Below, in pieces: positions 38,434-48,810 of a stretch of DNA of 64,000 bases; position 1 is the first letter of the stretch; each line of letters starts with the position of its first letter. The stretch is taken from assembly GCA_028551475.1 (NCBI GenBank), contig CM052356.1:196001-260000 (forward strand). The letters run 5' to 3'. A program made the position numbers and the translations under genes. Source of the DNA: Casuarina equisetifolia. Lineage: Eukaryota > Streptophyta > Magnoliopsida > Fagales > Casuarinaceae. A model generated the notes under the pieces. That model was not told where the DNA came from, did no database searches, and worked only from the letters and a program-made list of their open reading frames with translations.

Positions 38434-39132
38434 TTACTCGAAATAGGCCGAAATTGATTCTCCCCCTTGTTGAATTGTGCACAATTCAGTTGTTAGCTCA
38501 AAAACCCTAGACCGGTTGATCTGCTGATACCGGCTGCAGAGCTCTAACCACATTTCGGCCACCATCTTGGTGTAGAGGAGACTGTTGTGGAGATGGTCAC
38601 CGATTGAGTTTAGGATCCACCCGCGACAGAGGTCGTTACACCTCTTCCATTGCTTCCGGGTCAGAGAGTCGGGTTCCGGCGCGGTGTAGGATCCATCGAC
38701 AAACACATATTTGTTTTTAATCGACAGTGCGATTGTCATTGTCTCACTCCACACTACATAATTCACCAGTCCTTCAAGCTTAATCGCCACCAACGCCGTC
38801 GAATTTGTGTTTTTGAGCGACAGATACAGCGGGTCAGAGTAATTTAGGGTTTGGGCCCTATTTTTCGATTCTTGCTGCGGTGGAATGGGTGGAGGAACAC
38901 ACTGGTAGGTGCAAAATGCCATTCGGTCATCTCCGCTTTGATGTGGCGGCACATACCGTGGTGTCGATTGGTCGGGATCCACCATCTCGTTGGTCAAAAA
39001 GGGCTGGGAGTAGGACAATGTCGTTTGGAGAGGAGACGATGTCGTTGCTAGGTTTGGGCAACAGTGTCGTTCAAGTGAAGCGACGTCATTTTGGAAGATG
39101 CTTATTCCAAATAGCAAATGGCGTCGTTCCAC
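38434..39132 (-). pseudogene. Copia gag N-terminal region, truncated by a stop
   Basis: The frame contains LEGLVNYVVWSETMTIAL, NKYVFVDGSYTAPEP and WILNSIGDHLHNSLLYTK, typical of the copia gag (UBN2-type) domain. It ends at a TAA after ISAYFE, while the same frame continues with gag-like LKQLWNE, so the stop is a nonsense mutation. The true start is probably internal, near MVDPDQS. Confidence 0.88.
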
Positions 39133-39420
39133 TAAAATAGAGGATGATGATACGTCGTCGCTCTGATCGTCATTTTGTTGAGATAAACGAGCTGAACCAA
39201 AACTACACCGTTTTGAGTTAGGTCACCGGAATAAGCGCAGCGCCAGGTCAGGGTGCGGTCTAGTTTGTGATAAAAAGTGTCGGAGGGCGTTTTATGGTCG
39301 GTTTTGACTGAAAATTAGCCATAAAATTCTGATTTATAGGTTTTGAGTGAAAGCAATTTGGATTGAATGGAAACGAATGAGTTTTCAGCTCAATTCGTGG
39401 AGAAAAAAAACACGGTAAGA

Positions 39421-39439
39421 ACCTAAGCTCTTGATGCCA
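39421..39439 (-). other. Primer-binding site of the copia element
   Basis: On the minus strand, TGGCATCAAGAGCTTAGG directly follows the 5' LTR. It resembles the initiator-methionine tRNA complement used by most plant copia elements (TGGTATCAGAGC), with differences. Confidence 0.75.
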
Positions 39440-39807
39440 TGTCAAACCACTTGAAAGGAGGGATAAATCTGCTCATTTCATTGATGAAGCAAAAACCCTA
39501 TTACAAATCTATTACAAAGACGGGTGAATGAATCATGTGATGATTTCTAAAACAACCTATACAATGTCTATTTAAAGAAAAAAAATTTCGCATAAACAAG
39601 CAAACGGCTCCAGGTCTTGTATCCCCACGTCGCACGTTGTCCTATTGCCTAAGATGACTCACAACAGCTATTTTAGTAGCTGATGCGCGTGCTGTAGGTG
39701 CTGGTGATGTAGCCTCATACAGCAACTACTGAGGTAGCTGCTGTGTAGCTAAGCTGGCGGGGCAGCTACTAGTGATGTAGCTGCCCTCCTAACCACATAT
39801 CCGAACA
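39440..39807 (-). repeat. 5' LTR of the copia element (right end)
   Basis: 368 bp, TGTCAAACCACTT to ATATCCGAACA on the plus strand, followed by the CTTTC duplication at 39808-39812. Confidence 0.93.
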
Positions 39808-39812
39808 CTTTC
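39808..39812. repeat. Target-site duplication CTTTC, right copy
   Basis: Identical to 34033-34037. Confidence 0.9.
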
Positions 39813-39869
39813 CTTTCTTTACCTTTTCATTTTTGTTCCTCCATGGGTGAGATGAAACTATAGTAGAGA

Positions 39870-40065
39870 GAATGGAAGTTGACGAGATGGAGGAAGATGA
39901 CAATCGGATGGTGCAGAATGGAAGAAATTTGTCCATGCAGAGGGAACTGGAGGTTGATAAGGAGGGTGACAGCTAGAATGGAAGGAAGTGGGACAAAGTA
40001 GTAGAAGCCGACCATTTTTTGACTTGAAGCCTTGAACCTTCAGAAGAGATTGAGAAGGTGAATCA
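39870..40065 (+). pseudogene. Inverted fragment of the PHD-GNAT last exon
   Basis: On the plus strand the frame begins MEVDEMEEDD and continues VQNGRNLSMQRELEVD before a TAG. Downstream, a related stretch resembles RPFFDLK. This parallels the last exon of the PHD-GNAT gene ([24 protein letters not shown]) and its decayed copy (QNGRNLPMQREMEV), but in the opposite orientation. It lies about 60 bases from the retrotransposon end. Confidence 0.5.
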
Positions 40066-40234
40066 TGGAATGACATGGGACGGGCTGACAGACCAGAATC
40101 AAGCCGGCAACGTCTCAACGGTAGGAGTCACTCTCTATATGATCAACCAGTGAGTATAAAGTTTTTAAGAAGAAGCTCAACCTGAACCCCTCGATGAAAC
40201 GTTGGTGCCTTGATTGGGTGCTCTCTCAACCTTC

Positions 40235-41615
40235 TCTAGATCCTTGCATGAGTCACCATTTGATTTTCTTCTTGAGGTTCAACGTCCAAGTTCAGAAGTG
40301 GCTAGTTTCTATGGTTTAGTCAGGGCTCTTTTCCATTTTGCTCCATCTCATTGTTGTTGACCTATCTCTCCAACCTCCATTTCCCTTTGCATGGGCAGGT
40401 TTCTCCCATTTTGTGCCATCTGATTGCAGGTATCCTCCATTTCACTCTGCGCCATGTTGTTATTCTGATGCGATCTTGGATCTGTTCCATTCGGATCGTC
40501 GTTGCTTGTAGCTCCATCAACTTCTGTAGCTGATAAAAGCGAAAAGAGAAAAAAAAATAAAAAAAAATAAAAAGAGATAGAAGAGAGATAAAGAGAGCTT
40601 GGTATGAATATCTTTTGGTTCTTCAGCATGTCTCAGCAAGGGTTTCTATAAGTTGATTGCTTTGTAAACATCAATGTATTGTAGAAGGTTCAATCTCTTT
40701 TCGAGCTATCCTTGAGTTGAAAAAAAAAAAAAAACATACTTCGTGGTCCACATTGGAACAAGATCCTCAAATAGATGGAATGATTAAACACTCGACCTTA
40801 AGAAAGGAAAGAGCTTGAAAACCAAATCATGATAAGAAATTGTCTGAGAACTTGTGTAGGCACGATCACAAACATGCATAACAACCTCGGAGAAATATAA
40901 AGAATCAATTGTTTTTGTCTCACATTGTCATGTCAAAAGTATGTAAATTTCGTGTGTTATTCTCCTTATTTTTCTCCTAATTCCTCGTGGAAATGCATGG
41001 TTTCAAATTATGTCTTTGCCAAGGATATATTTGAATAAATAGTCAATCTGATTCAATAACTTACAGATTCAATCTCAACCAGAAGCTTCCGCCCCATCCC
41101 TTCATGCCTATAAATTTCCTCGGTTGCGACAAAGGGCATCTCCGCAAACGTGTTCCCATTTATTCTGTACAACCATGACGTCAATGATTTAGTTTTTGGG
41201 TTCCTTTCTTAATATGTGTGTGCATAGGCTTTTGCACACACACACGGAAGGATAACTTGCGAATTATGAACATACCTCATTGATGCTGCGAAGATTACTT
41301 CATCATCCTTCTCTAGAATAACTGTGTAAAAGCCTTGAAAGTTTACACCATTGAAATTTGACCTAAAAGAGAAGCAAGTGTGAAACAATTGAGTTTTTGT
41401 TTCTTGAACTTCAACTTCATACCACAAGAAATATAGGAAGAGAAACCAAATCATTATTTCATGGCTTTTGGCAAAGAGCAGCACTGTCGGATTTTGTAAA
41501 GCTTACCCTCGATTGTGGATGACATCTTGAATAAAGTTGACGTTAGTGTGGCGGTCTATCATTGTCTCAAAAGGTTTAGCTATCATTTCTCAAACAACGA
41601 TAATCTTGCAATTGC
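40235..41615 (-). pseudogene. Truncated copy of the PHD-GNAT gene (exons 4 part to 8)
   Basis: Blocks aligning with the intact gene at 43.3-46.0 kb appear in the same order: last exon (about 40240-40529), exon 7 (about 40607-40815), exon 6 (about 41066-41170), exon 5 (about 41279-41365) and part of exon 4 (about 41505-41612). Examples are [24 protein letters not shown] and [23 protein letters not shown] reading. Exon 7 carries an expanded A run that shifts the frame. The last exon has a new early stop, and its DLNxxP motif is altered to an LNLDV-like sequence. Exons 1-3, with the AT-hook, TPL-binding region and PHD finger, are missing. Sequence after 41612 is unrelated repeat DNA. Confidence 0.8.
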
Positions 41616-41620
41616 TATTA

Positions 41621-42060
41621 TGATTGTAGGATTAGAACTTAGATTGTAATGGACTTGGGCTTAGAAGAGTTTAAGTTTATGGCAATAGTTAAATAAAACG
41701 ATTCTTGATTAGCCATTGGCTCTAAGACTTTTGGCAAAATAATCTTGGATCATGATAATTAGTATTAGAGCCAACCACACATCTTGAATTCAAATCATAA
41801 ATGGATTAATTCAAATCACACTAGGGTGTCACCTATGAGAGTGTGTTAGGTTGTCATGATTGTAGGATTGGAACTTGGATCACGATAAGCTTAGACTTAT
41901 AAGGATTCAAGTTAGAGATAATATTTAAATAAAATGATCCTTGTTTAGCTATCAGCTTTAGAGTTTTTAACATAATGGTATTAGATCATAACAATCATCA
42001 CAATTTTGAACTCAAACAATTCTCACAAAAGTGAAATATGTGCTTCTTGTTCATGAGCTT
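41621..42060. repeat. Two direct repeats of ~236-bp period
   Basis: TGATTGTAGGATT begins at 41621 and again at 41857. Both units continue with GGAACTTAGAT/GGAACTTGGAT-like sequence, AATAAAA(C/T)GAT and a (C/T)TTAGAG or CTCTAAG segment. A TATTAGAGCCA word near 41763 resembles a retroelement primer-binding region. The block fills the gap where the duplicated genes lost their central parts. Confidence 0.6.
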
Positions 42061-42399
42061 GGGCCTTGAGACTTGGGCTTGGGCTATCTTCAAGCTTATG
42101 TCAATTTATAGATGTATGTTTTGGTTAGCCCATTTGCACAAATGAGAATAGATCACATGAAGATATCCAATGTACTTTTAGCCCTACCATACAAACGAGG
42201 GAATAAAAATTATTCCCAAATGTTAGTACAGTTTATTGGTACAATGTTAAAACAAATATTATATTGAAAAAATGACTTGTGTTATTTTTCTTTTTAACAT
42301 ATTTTTCTAATATGAAAAATCATTTTGAAATGCCTTTTTTTTTTTCATCATCAAAATAATTAAAGGAATACCCATTTTCCTAACAACTTTAGTGTCCAC

Positions 42400-42850
42400 A
42401 AGTGCGCTTGAAAGCTTTACCCTAGATCATAGATTCTTAAATGTCTGGCTGCTGTAGAAAATTTTAAGTAACTAAAATATCTAATTTGAGGAAAAAACTA
42501 CTGGTTGAATTATTTTGTTTCTTGCTTTGTTAGAGGCTCTTGACATCAAAAACTAGTTTTCCAATTATATTGATGAATCTCCTTTGCTCAATACAAGTAA
42601 TGATTTTGGAGATTCACTTTCTAAAGAAAGTAAATGCGAGAGCATGGGTGGTTTGACACTGAAGAGAATAACATAGAAACAAAGGTGACACTAAATGAAT
42701 TGATTATTAAGAGTACACTCAGAAGATCTTGCAAAATGTGACAATAGTTTTGGCAATAAAATACAAAAACAACAATCGTCGAGAGTAGTACTCCTCCTCT
42801 CTCATTCATTTTCGCCTTATTGTCGAGTCTTTGATTAGCCAAGTTAAATA
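42400..42850 (+). pseudogene. Fragment of the unknown gene (intron 4-exon 5 copy)
   Basis: This aligns with 50160-50600 of the intact gene, through intron (TACCCTAGATCATAGAT), exon 5 and into intron 5. The frame reads ALDIKN, stop, FSNYIDESPLLNTSNDF and DSLSKES, matching EPPDIRNWFLSYVYESPSLD. The Trp codon of RNW is TAG, and a frameshift follows SKCES. No other exon of the gene remains here. Confidence 0.85.
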
Positions 42851-43314
42851 TGGATTCCGTGTTTACGACATATTGGAGCACTTTTGATTGGAGATAGCTA
42901 AGTGAAATATGGTGCTGCTAAAGTTGACTGTTAAATTCATCAGAACTAGAAGGAATAGGTTCATTGTTCAAATGATGATCTTTCTCGAACTTTTTCTTCC
43001 AAGCCATGTCCCTGAAGAAGGGGACAAGAACTAATCTCTAGATCTTTTACTTCATCTTAATTTTTTTTTCAGGTTTTGAGTTTTGACAACTAGCTTTCTT
43101 AGGTTTTGTTTTAGTTTCAAGTATTTTCTTGCAAATCCACTGTCTAAGTGAAAAATGGGATGTCTTATCATATAATTAAGCTATTACGTGTAGTTTGCAC
43201 TGGACATCTTTAATGTAAAAAATATATTTTACTAAAGTAGGGATCTTCGACAAGCAATCTAGGTTAGAGAAACAAAAAAATCAGAGTTAGCGCATATGAT
43301 AGATGTATATGGAG

Positions 43315-43562
43315 TCACAATTGTAAGCGTAAAATCTTCGGAAGCTCATTGGTGGCATCATTCTCTTCTACTGGTGCGACGTTCAAATCCAGAAGTGGCC
43401 GGTTTCGGCCGTTTTGAGCCATTCCGTCAACCTCCATATCACCTTGCATCATATCATTTCTCCGATTCTGTCTTGGATCTTCTCTATTTGGATCGTTATT
43501 GTCGACAGCCTCGTCAACTTCCATAGCTGATAAAAGCAAAGAGAGAGAGAAGTCAAAAAGAG

Positions 43563-43626
<64 letters not shown>

Positions 43627-46001
43627 GCCATGAATACCTTCTGGTTCCTCAGCACGTCTTTGCAAGGATTTTTGTAATCTGACTGCCTTTGTAAACATTA
43701 ATGTGTTGTAGAAAGTTAATTCTCTTCTCCAGGAACCCTCCAGTTCAAAAAAACCATATTTCGTAGTCCACATTGGAACAAGATTCTCGATTGATGGAAT
43801 GATCAAACACTCAACATTAAGAAAGGAAAGAGCCTGAAAACCAAATCACGATCAGAAATTGTTACAAGAACGCAGTAACTGTCACAAAGAAGTAAAAGTA
43901 GTCGGCTGAAATCATTTCGTTGTTGCTTGAAGAACTACTTCTATGGCATAAACAAACATGCATAACAATCTCTGTTATTCTCTCTATTTTTCTCCTTCTT
44001 CCTTGTCGAACTGCATGGTTTCACATTATGTCTTTGCTGCCAAGGATAAATTTGCATAAATAGTCAATCTGATTCAATAACTTACAGATTCAATCTCAAC
44101 CAGAAGCTTTCGCCACATCCCTTTATGCCTATACATTTCCTCAGTTGCAACAAATGGCATTTCCGCAAACTTGTTCCCATGTATTCTGTACAACCATGAC
44201 GTCAATGATTTAGTTTTTAGGGTTCTTTTCTTTATATGCTTGCGCATAGGCTTTCGTGCACCCACGTGGAAGGATACCTTGCATGTTATGAACATACCTC
44301 AGAGATGCTGCGCAGATTACTTCATCATCCTTCTCCAGAATAGCTGTGTAAAAGCCTTCAAAGTTTACGCGATTGAAATTAGACCTGAAAAACAAGCAAG
44401 TGTGCAACGTTTGAGTTTCTGTTTCATGGATTTCGGTGAAGAGCAGCATTGTCAGATTTTGTAAACTTGGATCGCTTACCCACGATTGTAGATGACACTT
44501 TGAATCACGTCAACGTTAGTGTGGCGGTCTATCATTGCGTCGAAAGGTTCCGCTATCATTCCCCATACGACAGCAATCTTGCAGTTGCATTCAACAATAT
44601 GATGCAAATTGTCGATAGGTGCAGCGGACTGCAGATCTGTTTGGCGGATTAAAGACCAAGAGAATCCTCCATCGAGCTCGTTTCTGGCTCCCATAATGCT
44701 CTCCAAGTGCTCATAAATCTTTTATTGTAAGATAAGGTTAGAGTTCTACTGCTTAACAAGACTGATACCCGAAAAAGTAGATGATGAAAAAAAGGTTGAG
44801 ATGTGAAAGTACCTCCCTGCAGCTTGGTCCGCAAAAGGAGTTGACAGGAGTCTTGTTGGCTGCTGAGATGACTGGAGTGGCCGGACCGTTAAGATCCAAC
44901 TCACCATCAAGACAACATGCCCAGTGATCTGCAACCAGCATTAGTTAAAGTCGATCACTTCAGAATATCAAAGTCCCAATAAAATTGAAAGTATCGAAGT
45001 ACATACATTTCTTCCGACAGTGAGAGCATGTGAATAATTCAACATTACTGTGACCGATATCACCACAATATTTGCAGACACAATAAGGACATAACCATTC
45101 ATCCTGAGGAATACCCTGCTATTCCCACCATGCACACGCAAATTATTTAGGAACAAGACAACGATTTATGCAGAAAAAGAAAAAATGGTCTAGTATAAAT
45201 TTTGAAGAAGTTCCTTGCCTCCATATGCATACAATCTGCATGAAATGTAGAAGGGCATTTTTCACAACATATCAAGTCCCCTCCATCTGCGCAGATCATG
45301 CAAGCATCATCATTTCTGTCTATAGCATTCTTTTCGATCTTGATCTGATTGAACCCTTTATCTTTGGACAGGGGTGTCCTTGAGCATCCCTCGAGTTGGC
45401 ACTCCAGAAGGGATGCACGTTTCTTGGCTAGGAAAATGTTGGCATAAGGTGTTTTGAAATCGCACTCAGCATGGACTTCAAATTCCCAGACGGTAATCTC
45501 CTTCTTACAACAGTGGCAGAATATCCCCGCCCTGGTAACCCTTCCCTTTAGCAGTATTCTTTCACGAGTATCATCCATGTACCAGACTTCTGCATTCACC
45601 TCAATAATCTCCAAGTCTATCAACCATGATAGGATTGTTCTTCTTCTCTCCGTTTCTCGGGCCTTTTCCGCACATCTTGCGCGTTTCTCAAGGGAACAAG
45701 GAGCTTGTTCTCTTCTCCTAGAACTTTCTCCGGCTTGGGTACTTTGCTTTTCCCCTCTGCACATCTTTCTCTTAGGCGGCCGACCCCTTCTTCGACCGGG
45801 AGTAGGAGTTACAACCCCACCTTCCGCCATTACAGCATCTGTGGTCTGTTTTGCAATGATCAGATTATTGTTCCTTCTTCGTAGCTGTCTTTGAAGTCTT
45901 GTCCTGGAATAGTCAGGATCACTATAGCTCGAGTCACTTTCTGAACTGCTTGAGCTCAAGTAGATTCTCTTTTGCTTCCTGTCTCTAAATTTATAGACCA
46001 T
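43315..46001 (-). CDS. PHD-finger/GNAT acetyltransferase protein, IDM1 (ROS4)-like, with C-terminal EAR motif
   Basis: Eight exons on the minus strand: 46001-45219, 45115-45007, 44928-44813, 44718-44480, 44384-44298, 44185-44086, 43833-43638, 43526-43315. They total 1,842 nt with consistent phases, giving 613 residues. Order: Ser-rich basic N-terminus; AT-hook [11 protein letters not shown] (69-79); a TPL-binding (Jas-like) region with [19 protein letters not shown] (about 152-200); a PHD finger from C234 ([16 protein letters not shown], then CPYC); a cysteine-rich extension; a GNAT-like fold (about 337-540) with [13 protein letters not shown] and [20 protein letters not shown]; and a 70-residue tail with DLNVAP (590-595), a DLNxxP EAR motif. 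Relatives such as IDM1 bind methylated or unmodified histone tails and acetylate H3 to prevent silencing. The EAR tail and TPL-binding region instead suggest co-repressor contact. Intron 1 is GC-AG. The last intron is an in-frame microsatellite. Confidence 0.88.
43564..43621. repeat. Compound (GT)n(GA)n microsatellite within an intron
   Basis: About 17 GT units are followed by about 14 GA units on the plus strand, inside the last intron (43527-43637) of the PHD-GNAT gene. Read on the minus strand it encodes alternating Ser-Leu and His-Thr without stops. Confidence 0.9.
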
Positions 46002-46227
46002 GGCTTCGCTTCTAAAAGTCCCTAGATTTTCCTCTCAGAATATTGATATTGATATTGATATCGGACAAAATCTCTGCAGCAAAACAAGTAGCGCTTCAAA
46101 TAGAAACCATGAAAGCAAACGAGATTTTCTACTACAAAGCATTGGATGATGTTTGTTTTCATGAAGAGAATAATTGTAATTTATAATCAATCTAAATAGC
46201 GTGAAAAAAGAATAAAGAGATAACTCC

Positions 46228-46235
46228 GTTATATA
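46228..46235 (-). promoter_or_regulatory. Possible TATA box of the PHD-GNAT gene
   Basis: TATATAAC on the minus strand lies about 230 bases upstream of the ATG at 46001. The distance allows a leader of roughly 200 bases. No stronger candidate lies nearer. Confidence 0.3.
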
Positions 46236-47025
46236 GTGTAAGTATGTCATTCAAGATTATAATAGAATTATTGCTATTAATATCTTTCACTTACAATAAG
46301 AATTCAGTATAGAATATTTATCAAAAGATCGAAATAAAATTATTTATAACTTTACTTTAGTTTCCAGCAGAGGATCTCAAAAATAATGGAAAGCATAATT
46401 TTTCTTTTTGTTCCAAAATCTGCTAATTTCAAATAATGAGGCAATATTTTATTTGCAATTATCAAGACAACAATACAAAATGGACAAATAATGTGTTCTT
46501 CACTTAAAAAACTAAAGCAAGTATCACTTGAAATTAGCATCTCTTTCTTGTGTCAAAAGGACATTGAAATTAGCATATTTAGTTGTGCTAATTGTGATTT
46601 TTTTTGCTTTATCATAAACCTCTCTTATCTTTTTTTCTTAAAAAAAAAAAGAAAAATTTTCGTTCTAAATAAGAACATTAAAATAAATATCTGATACTTC
46701 TAAATAAATTTTGGGAAAATTATGCAATTAATGGGTAAAATTTTGATAAAAAAATAGAAAAGAAATCAGAGCATTTCACCCGTAAAAAATGAAGACGGTG
46801 AAAAGGAATCATGGAACTAGAATTCCAAACGCAGTGCTCAAGTTAGAAGTTATATTTTAGGGCATCAAAATCATGTAAAACTTTCCAAAGTGATAGATCT
46901 ATACCACACTCAACCAGATCATCAATAAAGTAATTCAACTAAAAAATCAACTTTACTTTACTTGTAAAAATCAACATTTTTGCTAATTTACTTTTTAAGT
47001 AGAAGGTCAAATCCCATACGAAAAA

Positions 47026-47545
47026 GAAAAACCAAAATACGAGTCATCATTCTTATTGGCATAAATTTTTGTCTTGAAAAGCAATTAAAATGAAAAAATT
47101 ACCTAAAACTTCTTAAAGGATTTTATCGCTCAAAATCGCTGGCATGCATGTGCTTATAAACCTTCTCAGATATGAAGTACTACTCATCAAGAGTACATAA
47201 TCAAATAACTCTTCATGTTCCTTTTGACCTTGATTTGTTGTCATCATTCTTGCTAGCAAAACTTTCTATCTTGAAAGTTACAGTTGGGTTGATTCTACAT
47301 ATTAAAAAGAGAAATGCTATTCGAAAACCAAAATGAAAAGTTAAAAAACAAGTCATTATTTTTACAAGCATAATTTTCGATCTTGAAAGGCAGTCAAGAA
47401 AAGAAAAATTACCTAAAACTTCTTAGAGGATCTTATCTCTCAAGATCATTGAAACGCATGAGCTTGTGAACCTTCTCAGATATCAAACTAGTCATCTGAA
47501 GAAGCTAATCAAGAAGAACTCTTCTTGTTCCTTCTCACCTTAAGT
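47026..47545. repeat. Degenerate two-copy direct repeat, ~300-310-bp period
   Basis: Both units share ACCAAAAT...GTCATTATT, a CATAA(A/T)TTTT...CTTGAAA word, ATTACCTAAAACTTCTTA, AACCTTCTCAGATAT and CTCTTC(A/T)TGTTCCTT in the same order. ACCTAAAACT occurs at 47101 and 47411. Confidence 0.75.
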
Positions 47546-48774
47546 TAATTAGATGTGAAATTCAACACAAATAGCAAAGAACAACATGGAAGAATATCGG
47601 CATACAATTAAGCAATGAGGAAGAGGAGATATGGTATCCAAAGAGCCAGATTAGTGCTTATATAGTACTTAATTGCTTCGAGAGAAATCCTAAGGGATGC
47701 GTTGTCAAAAAAGAAGGAGACACTAGGCAAGAAGTTCTGACTGCATGCAAGTCTGTCTTGTCAAGTGGCTTAGTATTTAAATTTATTAACAAAGCTTCAA
47801 AATAAGCTTTCCGTTAAAGTTAACTTCACTATTATCTTCTCCTTATGGATTCACACGTTGAATAGATTAACTATTATGAATAAGTATATTTGAAGATAAG
47901 AATGTGATTTTAAGATAAGCTAAACAAAAGTAATGAGAATATCATTATCTGTAATTGAAACAACATGTAACGCCAAACAAGTACAGAAAAGATATCCATA
48001 TAGTAGTTTTGTTACTTTTTGTTAAAATGGTATCAAAGTTTTACTTGCGTGAGCATTAATTGAGGTTTTCCAAAGTTGCTCGTTAAGTTTAGCCTCTATG
48101 AATTGTCTTAATAATAATATTTTGGCTGGAAATGGTGAGATATGATTTGTTATCCAGTTAAAAATCATCTAGTTTCCATATGTAAGACTTTTTAAATATA
48201 ATTTCTTACTCTTGGAAAAATAAAGATGTGGTTCGAATTTTTCACATATACCTTCTATAACTAAAATTTACCAACTTTCGCATATATATATATATATATA
48301 TATAGGACCTAGAAATCATAGGAATGTAATTAAGCACATGATCTTTCAGCAACTATGAACAGGTATGCTCCGCAACTAACCAACTTTGCCTTACAAAGTA
48401 CCAATGTACTCACACAATGTGAAGAATTGAGAAAAAAAAGGAAAACAAGAAATAGAAGTAATAAATTGTGAAGTTGTTTTTTATGTTCAAAAGATTTGTT
48501 GTTTGGATGATAATAAATTGATCAATTGACAAATTTCCTAGTTGCCAATTAAAGTAAAAAACATGTGCTTCGTCAAGCTAGTCATAATAATGCTCTATTC
48601 ATGACACAAGGCGTGTAACGTTTTGAGGTTGGGATAGTTTTCAGGGTCATCCAAACGCGCCCTTTCCCTTCTTTCCACAAAAAATAAATGAAAATAAGGC
48701 GCCAACTGAACTCCGCCAGATTTAAATAAATAAATCGAATGGAAAACCCGCGTAGTTTTTAACACACGAACAGG

Positions 48775-48775
48775 C

Positions 48776-48805
<30 letters not shown>
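48775..48805. repeat. (GA)n microsatellite in a 5' leader
   Basis: GA dinucleotides end six bases before the ATG of the unknown gene. GA/CT tracts are common in plant 5' UTRs and core promoters. Confidence 0.85.
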
Positions 48806-48806
<1 letters not shown>

Positions 48807-48810
48807 TTTA

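Larger units (their letters stand above)
34038..39807 (-). mobile_element. Full-length Ty1/copia LTR retrotransposon, inactivated
   Basis: A 5.77-kb element on the minus strand, bounded by LTRs of 356 and 368 bp that begin TG and end CA, with matching 5-bp target duplications. In element order it shows a primer-binding site, gag, protease, integrase, reverse transcriptase and RNase H (copia order, integrase before RT), then a polypurine tract. Conserved words such as CWIIDSGASDHIT, YVDDIFITGSD and SLSSTKVEYRAMAYTSCEII identify the family. Coding capacity is broken by several nonsense codons and frameshifts. By eye the LTRs differ at roughly 30-35 positions plus one 12-bp indel (about 10%), mostly transitions, so the insertion is not recent. 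It sits between the VRN2-like gene and the decayed PHD-GNAT copy. Confidence 0.95.
46002..48774. other. Intergenic stretch between two divergent genes
   Basis: No gene is recognised. Both flanking genes point away from it, so it probably holds both promoters. It contains a degenerate two-copy repeat (about 47026-47250 and 47325-47545) and a short AT microsatellite at about 48285-48303. Confidence 0.5.

Noticed and set aside
43449-43655. Frame through the GT/GA microsatellite as a separate gene
   Set aside because: It is the intron and flanking exon of the PHD-GNAT gene read in another frame.
45454-45894. 146-residue frame antisense to PHD-GNAT exon 1
   Set aside because: It is a shadow of the coding exon; no domain and no splice support.
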